Below are positions 23,365 through 33,599 of a stretch of DNA of 64,000 nt, piece by piece. Location: positions 1 to 64,000 of the forward strand of contig JADDOH010010930.1 of the NCBI GenBank assembly GCA_016648135.1, written 5' to 3'. Numbering within the stretch: position 1 is the stretch's first letter; every line of letters begins with the position of its first letter. A program made the position numbers and the translations under genes. This DNA comes from Agrypnia vestita (Eukaryota; Arthropoda; Insecta; Trichoptera; Phryganeidae). A model generated the notes under the pieces. It did not search any database. It had not been told where the DNA came from and saw nothing but the letters and a program-made list of their open reading frames with translations.

Positions 23365-26300
23365 TTTATTTATTTATTTGTGGGAATCTAATAGTACAAA
23401 TAAAAATCAGATGACACATGAATATTAAATAGTATAAAGACCATCTTAGAAGTTTCCACAGAATTAACATGTTATCTATCAAAATATAGCAACAATAACT
23501 TATACAATACTTATACAAAAAAGTGAAAAGTTTAAGTTAAGAACAAATCATGAAAGTCAAAGAATTAAAGATAAAAAGGGAAGAGATAAGGAGAAAAGGA
23601 AGAGCAAAAGAAATACAGCACAAAGAAATCTGGTCAATTTATCTGCGTATACATATTAATTAAAGAAAGAAATATTAATTAAAGAAAGATACAAGTTAAA
23701 AATTACATATACGAGATCTGAACAAAAGAAAGAAGATGAATTAAAAAAGAGAAAAAAAGGTTTATGACTGAGGTGAATATATCGAAGAGTTTTAAATTCA
23801 TAAATTGATGAATTGAAGAGATCCAAGTCGCTGAATATAGTTTTTAACAAATTAGACGAGTGATATATAAAATAATTTTGCCAGGAGTTGATATTACAGT
23901 GTGAAAGGCTCAAGGTCTCGACTGATCTAGTGGATCTTCCAGATACTCTGAGGGGAGATGCGCTGCAACAATGCCGGGCAGTCAATCTTAAAACTAACTA
24001 GTATATGAAGAAATATACATCAGCAGTATTTTTGCGATTGATTGGGTGTAATGTTAAAGAAGTTCGCGGAATCTACATTATTGATGTAAGTAGGTACGAT
24101 GGGAATGGAAGTCGAGATATTTTATGAATTTGTTCTGAACACTTTCGAGTCTGTTTATATGAACTTGATATCTGGGGTTCCAGACCTGAGATACGTACAC
24201 AAGGATACTCCTAACAAAGGTAAACTAAAGTATTTATCCCTTGGAACTGTTTACATGCGCGAAGAACGAAGCCTAGCATTCGAGAGGATTTGGCGACCAT
24301 AATATCAATATGCTTATCTAGTAAGAGTTTGCAATCAAGAGTTACATCAAATTTTTTTGCTTTCAATTTGGTGCACATTAAAGAGTATTCAAACGATACG
24401 ATGTTTTTATTTCTGGTGAAACTGAAAGTGCAGGGTATTTTTTATGTAAATCTGAAGGATATGAAAACAGCAATAGGCTTGAAGACGATTTAGGTCTTCC
24501 TTTGATTTTGAGACAGTCATCAATACACGTAACACATATATATTCAAGAGCTCTGCATCCCAGACGGCTTAAATAGTAGACGCCAAACTCTGAGATCAGC
24601 CATTACTTCAGCTGCGAGAAGGGTTGTATAACCGACCATCCACTACCAGAAGACTGAATTTAATGAATGGGCATTTGCAATGGCAGGTCCAAAGGCATGG
24701 AACTTTCTTCCTTCCGTAATACGGAACGTTCCATCAGAAATAGTAATAAAAAAAGACTTAAAACGCATATTTTTGTGAAATCTTTTCCATTAAATTAAAT
24801 TAGTGTAGGGCTGAACAAAATTTGTGTTAAGCGCCCTTGAGGTGAATTTTTTTACGAAAATGGCGCTATAGAAATTATCCGTTATTATTATTGTTATTAT
24901 AATTATTTATTGTAACAGGAGCAAAGATCTTCATGTAATAAGCGTATAATAAAGATCGTGCATTAAGAAATCAATTACGGATATCATTAATGTATATGTT
25001 AAAAAGCAAAGGTTCTAATTAAAAAAAAAAACGTGGATCACCCTAAGAGACGCCAAACTAGTCAAATCTGAAGCCACCACCCACTACTGCTTGGCTACAA
25101 TTAGAGATCTAGGATTGGATCCATCTATACAGGTCGCCATGAATAACCTATCTGTGAGAGTTTACTTAATGAGACTCTATGAGCAACCTTATCGAATGCT
25201 TTGCTGTAGTCGATATATATTGCATCGACCTGGATCCGAAAATACATACAGTCCTAGAGGAATTCAGAAAGTTCAATCTGTTTAGAAGTTGTAGATTTTC
25301 GACTGACAAAATCATGTTGATTAGCATTTAGCTCTAGGCTAAAGGCTTGAAACATCTGATCATAGATTATTTTTTCTAATACTTTACTAAATAGGGCAGA
25401 GCTAGAATATAGGGCAGTAACTTTCAGTTCTCTGACCACCTTTGAAAATTGGCAAGATAAATGCCGATTTACAGAGTTAGGGTACAACGCCTTCACTCAA
25501 GCAGCAATTGAAAATGATCGATAGTGGAGTTGAGAGGCTTTTTTCACAATTAATGATGAAGATGGAAGAGATACAAGTTTGATGAGCAGTAAGTAAAGTT
25601 ATCGGAATTTAATTGAGTAGTTCCATCGTCATAATCATATACTGAATTGAAATATTTAGAAAATAGATTCTAAATATCTCTCCCATTGTTGGCTTTATCA
25701 CCCTTAAAGCCATGGATGATGGGACACCTGTGACTTAGTTTTGGATTTAACACAATTCCATAACTTTTTAGGATCTGAGGATAATCTATTTACGATGTTG
25801 CTGATGTATTTTTTATGGACCTCCTTACTCACGCTTTCTTGGCGTGATCTTAAGAGAGAAAATGAAGCAAAGTCAGACAGATTTTTGAAGAGTTTAAACT
25901 TTTTGTGGTATTTGAATTTTTCCTTTGTTAATTTGATGAGATCAGACTTAAGCCAAGAGTATATTTAGAGTCCCGAATGAACTCTTCAGGTTTAAAAGTA
26001 TCGACAAGGTTGTTAAGTATCCTGTAGAAATTATGTAGCGCTGAATCTAGGTCTTCAGTTGCCAGTAAACCATGCCAGTCAGTTTGATTTAAGAAGTAAT
26101 TTAACGTGTCGTAATCGCTTCATCTAAAGATGTAAATTTCATTTCTTTCGCTAACTAGGGAAGGAAAGTTGAAAAAAGAAACATCGATAGGTAAGGATGG
26201 GTGGTGAGTATCTTCAGGTATCAGCAGACAGTTGCTGCCCGAAACAGAAACACACTCATTGCATAACATAATTCAAAGAAAATGTTCATTAGGGTTGAGT

Positions 26301-26690
26301 TATGGGTAACAAAGATAAGCATTGCCAGGTGATTTGATCCAGATGATATCGGGTAAGTTAAAATTACCCAAAATCAGAGTTGATAAAGCCTTGAGGAAAC
26401 TTTCCATGTGTACTTGGTACTCCGCATCTCTTGGAAGATATATGCAGCAGATATGTAGATCGTTACGGGACGAGCCCTTGGCTGGTAAGGTGGTCCACAA
26501 GTGGCGGGTGAGTGCCGGTCGAGCGAGTTGGCTGCCCGCGCCGGACCGCCAGAAGCACTCTGCCGCCTAAACGTTGACCTGTGCTGGCGTAATTACGATC
26601 GCGCCGGAATATGTAGTAGCGTGCATTAAAAAGTTCCTGCAAGTTTTGTAAATAGATAGTACCTTTTAAATATGTTTTCATGTTAGTTCT
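23365..26690 (-). mobile_element. Decayed LINE with endonuclease and RT, over 3 kb
   Basis: In order on the minus strand: an APE-type endonuclease (FRRDRNYASTGQRLGG at about 26590; HICCIYLPRDAEYQVH and LILGNFNLPDIIWIKSP at about 26330-26450), a linker (about 25740-25970), RT fingers (SKVLEKIIYDQMF, NANQHDFVSRKS at about 25310-25400), YIDYSKAFDKVAH (about 25200), GPLLFNIYINDI-type residues and LLYAYYMKIF (about 24910-25020), then LDVTLDCKLLLDKHIDI and SSRMLGFVLRACKQF (24250-24370) and a C-terminal part with LSLSHCNINSW (23656-23985). The catalytic DD pair is YY. Many stops and frameshifts. A short AAATAAATAAAT tail at about 23365-23390 marks the 3' end. A CR1-like LINE is nested at 24540. Confidence 0.8.
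24540..24910 (+). mobile_element. CR1-like LINE 3' end nested in the minus-strand LINE
   Basis: Translation gives EFNEWAFAMAGPKAWNFLPS then VIRNVPSEIVIKK and DLKRIFL stop, matching the AGPRAWNSLP-type C-terminus of CR1-like RTs. The 3' UTR reads AAGCGCCCTTGAGGTGA, TGGCGCTATAGAAATTAT and ends in ATT repeats. GTAACA borders both sides (about 24517 and 24914), a possible short duplication. A bare tail of the same family is at 38785. Confidence 0.75.
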
Positions 26691-26702
26691 TAATAGTTAT
26701 TC

Positions 26703-26728
26703 AAAACTGGAACTATAGTTCCAGTTTT
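26703..26728. repeat. 26-bp perfect palindrome
   Basis: AAAACTGGAACTA is followed directly by its reverse complement with no spacer. It lies between the 5' edge of the minus-strand LINE and the start of a plus-strand LINE remnant. Confidence 0.85.
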
Positions 26729-26749
26729 AATTTAACATTATATTTTTAG

Positions 26750-27445
26750 CGTTATGCTCCTAAAAATGATGTACTTCGTAATCTGCCAATCAATTATAGA
26801 ACTTGGCATAATTGCATGGGGAGGAGCAACTATAAGTGCACTCAATCCAATTATTGCAACTCAAAAAAATGCTATAAAAGTAATCCTCAAAACCTCAATT
26901 TTAACAAGGACAGATGAAATATTCAACAAATTCGATGTATTCGATATAAAACAAATTTATGCGAATACTACTCTTAAATATACATACAAACACAAAAATA
27001 CACAGTTTAAACCAACTCAAACAATAATTACCACACGGTCAAACAAACTCCCAAGGTTACATATCACGTATGGACAAAGAAGCTATAACTATTTTGGATC
27101 CAAATTACTTAATTGCATGCTTGACTAATTAAAACAATCCGGGCTAACCACAATTTGCAACCCTGACATAAAATACAAAATAAAACAGTGGATCCGAAAC
27201 AAGGAGAGAGATAAAATAGGCACACTTACACAAACACTTACACTAACACAATATTACCTCATATATATGATATATTTTTTATTATGTTACTTTAAACACT
27301 TTATTATCTATTTACTATGTTTTGAACCTACACAATATTGTAAACTACGCCTGTCTCAACACAGATATTTCTAGTGAGACAGGCACAGTCCAATTAAAAT
27401 CTTATAATTAAAATTAAATAGAAATAAATAAATTAATAAATTTCT
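26750..27445 (+). mobile_element. LINE 3' part (RT C-terminus)
   Basis: A 124-codon frame reads YFVICQSIIELGIIAWGGAT, then LNPIIATQKNAIKVI and IFNKFDVFDIKQIY, the thumb region of a Jockey-like RT. The frame continues after one stop with LKQSGLTTICNPDIKYKIKQ to about 27230. The 3' UTR holds a 13-bp-arm hairpin (CCTGTCTC at 27349 and GAGACAGG at about 27380) and an AAATAAATAAATTAATAAA tail. 5'-truncated. Confidence 0.7.
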
Positions 27446-27454
27446 TAGTATACG

Positions 27455-27580
27455 CTGTATTCTGATGAAGGGTTCCAAACCCGACATTAACCCGAAATAT
27501 GTTGCTAATTTAATAAATGTGTTTGTGGTGGTTTGCTTTAAAACAAGTGTTTTATTGGGTTTTAATAATTTATTTTTATT
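27455..27580 (+). mobile_element. Penelope-type tail with hammerhead-like motif
   Basis: CTGATGA (27462), A, GGGTT, a 14-base loop, AACCC, GAAAT (ends 27498). Stem II is a perfect 5-bp helix. Preceded by TTAGTATACGCTGTATT as at 16556. The last core base is T, not C. It abuts the LINE tail, so one of the two inserted into the other. Confidence 0.5.
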
Positions 27581-28120
27581 TATTTAGTTTAATTTATCCT
27601 GCTATTATAGTTTTTTTTAATATTCCAGTCGTTGCCATATCAAACTTTGATGTTATCAATATCCAGGAACAACTCTGTATTAAATAGGTGCCATATAAGT
27701 AATTTTCTGCCGATTAATTTTCTAGGATAACAAAGCACAAGTGGTTTTCCTTAAGGTGCGAGTTATCGGATGGATTTCTAGGAGTTGAGTGATGATAAGC
27801 GTTCTTCTTTGAAATATGAAGGAATATATCTTATTACCAAAATCCTATGTATTAAAAACTTTCTGGTATTTTATTTTGTTCGTGTTGTATTAAAGCGCTC
27901 TGTTGAAATTTGGTACGTTAAAATGTTCAAGAGAGAGTAGTTGTTCCATGGAAAGATATTCTCATTTTATCGGATACTTCCCCAGTTTACTTATTAATTT
28001 TAATAAACTGAGTTTTAAGAAATATTTTCAAGTTTCATTCATTCACCCATCGTGGATCTTAACGTTTTTAAGAATTTTCTCCATTGGTCTCTATTACATA
28101 CCGTTTCTCCGCAGTTATGG
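27581..28120. other. Anonymous AT-rich DNA
   Basis: No family recognised; the 76-codon frame at 27903 has no recognisable motif. Confidence 0.4.
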
Positions 28121-28124
28121 GTTT

Positions 28125-28500
28125 TTAAAATAGATCTCTTTGAAAACATAACCACTCCACCTTAACTTTGTCAAACCAAAGTTTTGGCTCCCAGTTGGTA
28201 TTTTGTTCAATTATGGCTTCGATGACTGCTGTTATAACTTCGGTTATTCTCTTCACAAGGCTCAACCAGCGAAGTTTTAATAAATAAAAATCTTTCAGAA
28301 ACTTATTAATCTTGCAGAAATTAATATGGCGTCTATTACAAAATGTATGTGTTAAAACCGGCTGAAAAATACGACTCAAAATTTTCATTTCAAAAGCATC
28401 CAGTGCACATATTCTTCTCAATCGGTACCCTTGTTTCAGATGCACAAACGCATACATGCACGCACGCATACACTGGTCCGAAAAGAGTTTTATACACAAT
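28125..28500 (-). mobile_element. RTE-like LINE RT C-terminus
   Basis: A 138-codon minus-strand frame reads ALDAFEMKILSRIFQPV, then INKFLKDFYLLKLRWLSLVK, VIEAIIEQ, and PKLWFDKVKVEWL. The FExKILRRIxGPV and LRWLGHV-type blocks are the C-terminal signature of insect RTE-like elements. The GRPK part is altered and no 3' tail is visible. A remnant. Confidence 0.65.
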
Positions 28501-28559
28501 TTTTTATGTTTCTGGCGGAAATAATAACGATTTGCGTTCACGTATTGGGATATCTATAG

Positions 28560-29290
28560 TCTTATTATGATAATTCTGTCCACAGTACTCGGTATGAAGC
28601 GATAGTTAGTCATTTGACACTCTTATACTATCTGTTGAGACAACCAGATCAAAACAATTACATTTATGCTTGTATTTCAAACCTAACTCTGCAATTTACT
28701 TGACGTGATGTAAATAATATCATCAGTTCGTTCAAGTTTATTATTGCAAAATGCCAATGTCAATCAATTGCTTCCAATTAAGCTTCTCTCGGCAGATTGG
28801 TTGCCGGCAGATTATATTGCCGAGCATCGCCAATCAAATATTAGCGTACCAATTGGTCCATTCGGAAAACATTAGGTACTGCAAGAACAAATCAAATGCA
28901 GTCAGCAAGTTCAAATAATTAGCATTGGACCAAGGCATTGGATTCGATTTCCGGTGAAGTCGCAATACAGATGTGATTTTCTAAATCCTGTATTTCGCTT
29001 CGAAAATCGCATTTCCGACAATTTCCTATTACGCTAGTCCGAACAACAAGCAAGTTTTCAGCTGATATCGATTATCTGCGTTTGAATTTCCACGAGAAGC
29101 TGCATATTCCACTATTTTCACTCGCCAGTTTCGAAAGATTGTTTTTCGATTGAAGTTTTATTTCACTTATTATGGTATTAAATATTCTCTATAAATAAAA
29201 TAAAATAGCTCAGGAAAGGCGCTAGTTTCTAGTTGGAGGGGTTCAGATTATTGTCAAGAAAAAAGATGTATAGAAGAAATGATTACTTAA
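28560..29290. other. Anonymous DNA
   Basis: Nothing recognised. A small duplication of GCAGATT-TTGCCG type occurs at about 28790-28830. Confidence 0.4.
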
Positions 29291-29296
29291 ATAATG

Positions 29297-29480
29297 GTGT
29301 CTGCAAGAATATCAGTATCAATGTTAGGGTTAGCACAATGTGTTATATTATATGTAGTACACGTAACATTATATGTACGATACATTACTGTGAAGAGAGA
29401 AATATAACCAAAATGATTAGGATATTAATGGAGACTTATTCTAAAGAATTCCGGGTTTCTTATGCGGGGTTCCACATGCA
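29297..29480 (-). mobile_element. LINE family J, copy 3, fragment
   Basis: Aligns with 4430-4570 and 30200-30350: GTGTCTGCAAGAATATCAG, ATCAATGTTAGGGT, TTCTTATGCGGGGTT and ACATGCA are shared. It has small insertions and more substitutions than the other two copies, so it is the oldest of the three. Confidence 0.7.
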
Positions 29481-29716
29481 TAGGAATGATTCGTAGCAAA
29501 CATTTTTTGTGCCATATACGGGCGTAATTTTCGATTAGATAAACGCGAGATCAAGTACTACTGCGGAGGGAACGAGACATGGGGAGGAGGGTGACTTTGA
29601 ACGATCTATCGGGACATTTTTTCATTACTTTGTATGGCCATACGTGAGAATACGAATTCCCAGAACATTGGGAAATGATGAAATATTTGCGGTATGTTAG
29701 TATAAAATAATAAGAA

Positions 29717-30833
29717 TCTATACCTATAAAACTCAACGTCTGTTGTCTGTCTGTTCTCTATACAAATCTACATCGTATGTACGATTCGATTAAAATTTCG
29801 CATACTTATACATTAGGACGCGGCGGGTAACGTAGGTATTTCCCACGTATTCTTTTACCCCTTTCCCTCCCCTTGATATATTTTCGATGCAATTTTTATT
29901 TTTTATTTTATTATTATTTTTTATATTTTTTTATTTATTTATTAGAGACACTAACAGGATAATAGGTACATGATACTCAGATAATAAACATTATAGTGAA
30001 GACTATGCCCATTATCCCAATTACAAGTGTCTTCGGCACGCTCTAGTAACATGTATTTTTGCAATTAATTATATTATATATTTTGTGTTTGAGTGTAGTG
30101 CGATTAGTATTTAATGAATGATTGATTTAATGGATCTATAGGTTCATGTCATTTAGAAAATGGATGTTGTGTATGAGTGAGTTTTTGAACGAAGATAAGG
30201 TGTCTGCAAGAATATCAGCATCAATGTTAGGGTCAGCACAATATAAATTATATGTGCGACACAACCTTGTAATGGGAAAAAAGTAACCAACATTATTAGT
30301 GTGCTGACTTATTCTGAAGAACTCCGAGTTTCTTATACGGGGTTTAACATGCAAATTTATATCCGATAGAGAGAGAGAATCAATAGCTCCGCTGAGACTC
30401 TTGTGTAGCACAACGAGATCGGATATTTTCCGTCCGAATCTGTACCGTTCGACAGATCGGACTCAAATTTTGAAAACTTATTTTTCAGGACTCGGCGGGT
30501 AACATAAACGACATTTCCTCCCTCCAATTTTACCCCTTCCCCACTCCCTGATATATTTTCGATGCAAATCTATACCGTTCGACCGATTGGATTCAAAATT
30601 TGGAAACTTAATCTTTAGCACTCGGCGGGTAACATAGGCGTCATTTCCTCCTTCCCCTTTTACCCTTTCCTCTCCCCTAATACATTTTCGATGCAAATCT
30701 ATACCTCGATTTTTATATTTTTATCAACAAGACCAACAACAAGACTATAATTCGAATCGAACCCTTGTTTCCCCCCACAAATTTATTTTCAACTTAATCC
30801 TTAACCCGTGCAACGCCGGATACGAATAGCTAG
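29717..30833 (+). mobile_element. Helitron H1, copy 1, split by a LINE
   Basis: Starts TCTATACCTATAAAACTCAA after A, ends with hairpin ACCCG/CCGG around TGCAACG, then GAATAGCTAG followed by T. A-TC and CTAG-T borders, without duplication, are the Helitron hallmark. Inside are copies of a repeat of roughly 110-120 bp (GACTCAAA-TTTGGAAACTTA, GGCGGGTAACATAGGC, TGATATATTTTCGATGCAAA). No Rep/helicase ORF, so it is non-autonomous. Family J LINE interrupts it between about 29892 and 30443. Other copies at 45674 and 49573. Confidence 0.8.
29893..30443 (-). mobile_element. LINE family J, copy 2, nested in Helitron
   Basis: A 91-codon minus-strand frame (30136-30411) is almost identical to the C-terminal ORF of copy 1 (SGAIDSL, INLHVKPRIRN, FFRISQHTNNVGYF, LYCADPNIDADILADTL). 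The 5' truncation is within RKISDL and the 3' end has an A/T-rich AAATAAATAAA tail. The Helitron repeat resumes right after it (AATCTGTACCGTTCGAC), so this LINE inserted later than the Helitron. Confidence 0.8.
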
Positions 30834-31049
30834 TATCATTGTAATCTACGTTTTGTTTCGGAACAAAATATTAATCCCATGATATGGGGACAATTTACAC
30901 TGTGGGAGCGGAGGTAGTGTAGCTGACCATCTGGAGTATGTATCCACTCATGCTTGCCTTCTTCCAAATGCTCGATTGCGAAAGGCATTACCCCCACGTA
31001 GCTGTCATGAACAACTAGACCTAACCAACCAACCTCTGAGCTCGGCAAA

Positions 31050-31320
31050 GGACAATCCGCTTTAGAGAGATATGACAGAACAAGTAAAAAAGGTCATTAA
31101 TCATTGAGAATCAATAAGGGTGTGAAATTAAAAAAGTGTCAAACAGAGCTCCAAAATACGTTATGTCTACAGAATATGTACGTGCAGCAAAAAGATGAAA
31201 AGTATAAACACAGGAGCGATACGATTGTACTGCAATTTTAAGCAGATGATGCAGTATTAGTGGTTAATAGTCAATATGACTTATATAGTGGCGTGCAGCG
31301 TGTACAAGCAAAAAATTGTG
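31050..31320 (+). pseudogene. LINE reverse transcriptase palm fragment
   Basis: One frame reads TIVLQF, a stop, then ADDAVLVVNSQYDLYSGVQ; ADD with hydrophobic flanks is the catalytic motif of a non-LTR RT. The preceding 80 bp (about 31080-31130) look like the INKGVKQGC region, shifted in frame. Nothing further downstream could be aligned. Confidence 0.5.
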
Positions 31321-32180
31321 CATTTGTAAAGATTCTGGGACATAAACATTAATTAAATAGTCCCTTTCTTAAGAAAAAGGCGATTTAAAATTCTAGCCGT
31401 AATGCGTAACTAGAGTGTTTACTTTTGACTTTTCTGTATACAACTTCAGTGGGAGTATAATAAAAACGTGATTTTTAAGGGTTAGTTTTTTATTTGCGAC
31501 GACATCAATGATATCATACAATTTTCGATTTATTTTTGTGAAAGGAAACGTATATTTGAAATTAGTCTTATTCCCAATTTAATTATACGTATAAATCGTC
31601 TTCGAAATGTTTTCGAAATTTTTGCCCTAGTATATATAAAATATTTATTTATTTAGAAAATCCTTACTAACAATATTTTTTCATAGTGCAGTTATTTTCA
31701 TGAATTAAAGCTAGTCTACTAGGCACACACCTGTGAGTAGTTTGTTATATACAAAATCCAAAATACGTACATGTTGAAATGGCAAACGTTGCATTATGTA
31801 AAGTGATTACTTAAGCCAGCTTATGCAGGCCTCACTGCACATCTTCAGGGTACCTTGTCGATGAGCTACTTCTCCGAAAAGCGCACGACCGTTCGGGTCC
31901 GGAGCGCACCGTCAAGTGAGAGTTTGATAAATTCTGTTTCAGGTGTTTGTGGAGGGGTGGGTTTCTCCAACGACGCCGTTAATGCGTTTTGTTCGACTTC
32001 AAGTGATCTGTGTATTTACTTTATTATCTCATTAAATAGTGAAATGGTTGAACTTGTTCTAATTTCTTCGGTGTTTTCATTGTAATATGCGGTTTATTAT
32101 TAATATTTTTTCTATTAGGAATGTGATTGAGTATTATTATATTGAGTATGTTATTATTATCATTGAGTATGTTATTACAT
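31321..32180. other. Anonymous DNA
   Basis: A phrase at 31798-31850 (AAGTGATTACTTAAGCCAGC) recurs at 36118 (AAGTGATCACTTAAGCCAG), so part is a low-copy repeat. No gene. Confidence 0.4.
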
Positions 32181-32214
32181 GCGGTTGGAAGTCGAATGCT
32201 GTCGGCAGACGACC

Positions 32215-32293
32215 AAAATTTGACGCCTACAGTTACCCCCAAAGTAGTTAGAACTAAAATATCTTGTACCCGTGAAAGCCTTCGATTAAACAT
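32215..32293 (+). repeat. Dispersed repeat D3, copy 1
   Basis: Matches 45569-45648 in reverse complement almost base for base: ACGCCTACAGTTACCCCCAA, AGTAGTTAGAACTAA, ATATCTTGTACCCGTGAAAG and CCTTCGATTAAACATATAAT. The phrase CCGTGAAAGCC is like the CCGTGAAAACC tail of the hammerhead-like elements at 18100 and 35230, suggesting a Penelope-related origin. Confidence 0.8.
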
Positions 32294-32294
32294 A

Positions 32295-32350
32295 TAATAT
32301 ATATAAACATGGAGGACGTTCTTGGAGGCAGCTAGGACCCACCAAGGATT
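32295..32350 (+). mobile_element. RTE-like LINE 3' end scrap
   Basis: TGGAGGACGTTCTTGGAGGC onward translates to WRTFLEAARTHQGL and stop, the same C-terminus as the element ending at 40580 (EAKTHQGL stop). Only about 15 codons remain. Confidence 0.5.
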
Positions 32351-32352
32351 GT

Positions 32353-32366
32353 AATGCTGAAGATGG

Positions 32367-32400
<34 letters not shown>

Positions 32401-32402
32401 TA
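32353..32402. repeat. (AT)n microsatellite
   Basis: AT runs bordering the left end of the foldback element. Confidence 0.9.
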
Positions 32403-32517
32403 TTAAACATATTTTTCATTTATTTAAGGAAACGAGTCCCGTAATATTTAATACGAAATAAATAAATGAAATAAAGAGAAACACACAAATATCAAATAAT
32501 CAAACTGAAAAATTAAA

Positions 32518-32590
32518 TGTTGGAACCTGGATTCGAACCACGGACCTCTGTGTTTCGCGCACAGCGTGTTACCAATTTCACTATCCCAGC
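32518..32590 (-). ncRNA. tRNA-like sequence, left arm
   Basis: Cloverleaf parts on the minus strand: acceptor GCTGGGA with TTCCAAC (one mismatch), D arm GTG/CAC with GG in the loop, anticodon stem CTGTG/CACAG with loop CGCGAAA, T-arm loop TTCGAAT within a GGTTCGAATCC B box, then A. The loop lacks U33 (G is there; CGA would be the anticodon) and no long serine arm exists, so it is a pseudo-tRNA or tRNA-derived module, not a working tRNA. Confidence 0.65.
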
Positions 32591-32863
32591 GACTTAATAA
32601 GTCGTCAATATTTGATAGTTATATGATTCTCTTTGAATTATTTATTCACTTATTTATATTATTCCATTTTTATTCGAGAAATAATCGCATGTTACGAGAA
32701 TATCAAAGGAAGCTTTGGCGTCTTCTCGCTAGTCGATTTCCGAACAATGGAAGTATTCTTTGCATTCGATTATTTTCCGAATAAAAATGGAATAAAATAA
32801 ATAAGTGAATTAATAATTCAAAGAGAACCATATGACTAACAAATATTGACGACTTACTAAGTC

Positions 32864-32933
32864 GCTGGGATAGTGAAATTGGTGTGCTGTGCGCGAAACA
32901 CAGAGGTCCGTGGTTCGAATCCAGGTTCCAGCA
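32864..32933 (+). ncRNA. tRNA-like sequence, right arm
   Basis: Same module on the plus strand. Acceptor GCTGGGA pairs perfectly with TTCCAGC (with G-T), anticodon stem and T arm as in the left arm. A 3-bp loss in the D-arm region (GGTGTGCTGTG) makes it 70 bases. Confidence 0.65.
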
Positions 32934-33038
32934 TTTAATTTTTCAGTTTTATTATTTGATATTTACAAAACGCTTTGTTCTGGCTCTTGCCGCGAACAGA
33001 ACAAACGTTTGACGCGGGTTCCCCCAGAAAGTAGTTCG

Positions 33039-33112
33039 CCATATATATATAGATATATATATATATATATATATATTAATATATATATATATATATATTA
33101 TATATATTGTGG
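33039..33112. repeat. (AT)n microsatellite
   Basis: Interrupted AT repeats right of the foldback element. Confidence 0.9.
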
Positions 33113-33294
33113 AATGTATACAAGAGAGAAGGGTACCTAGTAAATAATGTGTAAGAGGTGAGTGTTGATCGCAACAGAAGCACAGAAGGCCGCGAAATGT
33201 ATGGCAATACCAGGTAATGGAGAAAGGCCCTGTTAGATTTGGTTAGTCGGGATGATAGATGTGCATAGAAAGATGGCCGCTTCCTCACATAAAA

Positions 33295-33596
33295 ATATTA
33301 TATAAACAGACTACTAAGACTAAGGAAATGCAACTATACTCTACCAAGAAAAAAGATAGAGGCACGCCTAGCACTCATAACGCACACATCGTACGGTATA
33401 AGTAGAAAATCTTGTCTTGAATACAGTACAACATCTATTTTGTTATTTGAAAATAAAATAATCATCAACAAGTTAGAAAGACAGAAGAAATATGAGCTTT
33501 CTGAAATCTGCATGGAGTCACGGGCAGCATTGGCATCACTAGAATTTAATCAACGCAATCAAGAGTTTCATCTAAAAATAATACATCTTGAATAAT
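33295..33596 (+). pseudogene. Unrecognised ORF remnant, possibly Penelope endonuclease C-terminus
   Basis: An open stretch of about 75 codons (33360-33594) reads ALITHTSYGISRKSCLEYST, then LLFENKIIINKLERQKKYEL and SEICMESRAAL, NQRNQEFH, ending in a stop. The order HT..., a hydrophobic IL patch, a basic helix and an acidic E resembles the region after the GIY-YIG motif in Penelope-like endonucleases, compared with the 9316 copy. Similarity is weak and the motif itself is missing. Confidence 0.3.
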
Positions 33597-33599
33597 TTG

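Larger units (their letters stand above)
32405..32965. mobile_element. Foldback element with two tRNA-like modules, copy B
   Basis: The left half (to about 32700) and right half (from about 32755) are inverted copies over more than 200 bp, separated by a unique 60-bp spacer (GAAGCTTTGGCGTCTTCTCG region). Each arm contains a tRNA-like sequence. The outer left part (GAAACGAGTCCCGTAATATT, AAGAGAAACACACAAATATC-like) matches the TIR of copy A at 13833. AT microsatellites flank both sides. The superfamily is not known. Confidence 0.7.

Noticed and set aside
23656..23985. Independent 109-codon gene
   Set aside because: It is the C-terminal part of the minus-strand LINE, in order with its RT blocks.
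32518..32933. Two functional tRNA genes in opposite orientation
   Set aside because: The anticodon loop lacks U33, there is no matching isotype, and they lie inside repeated foldback arms.
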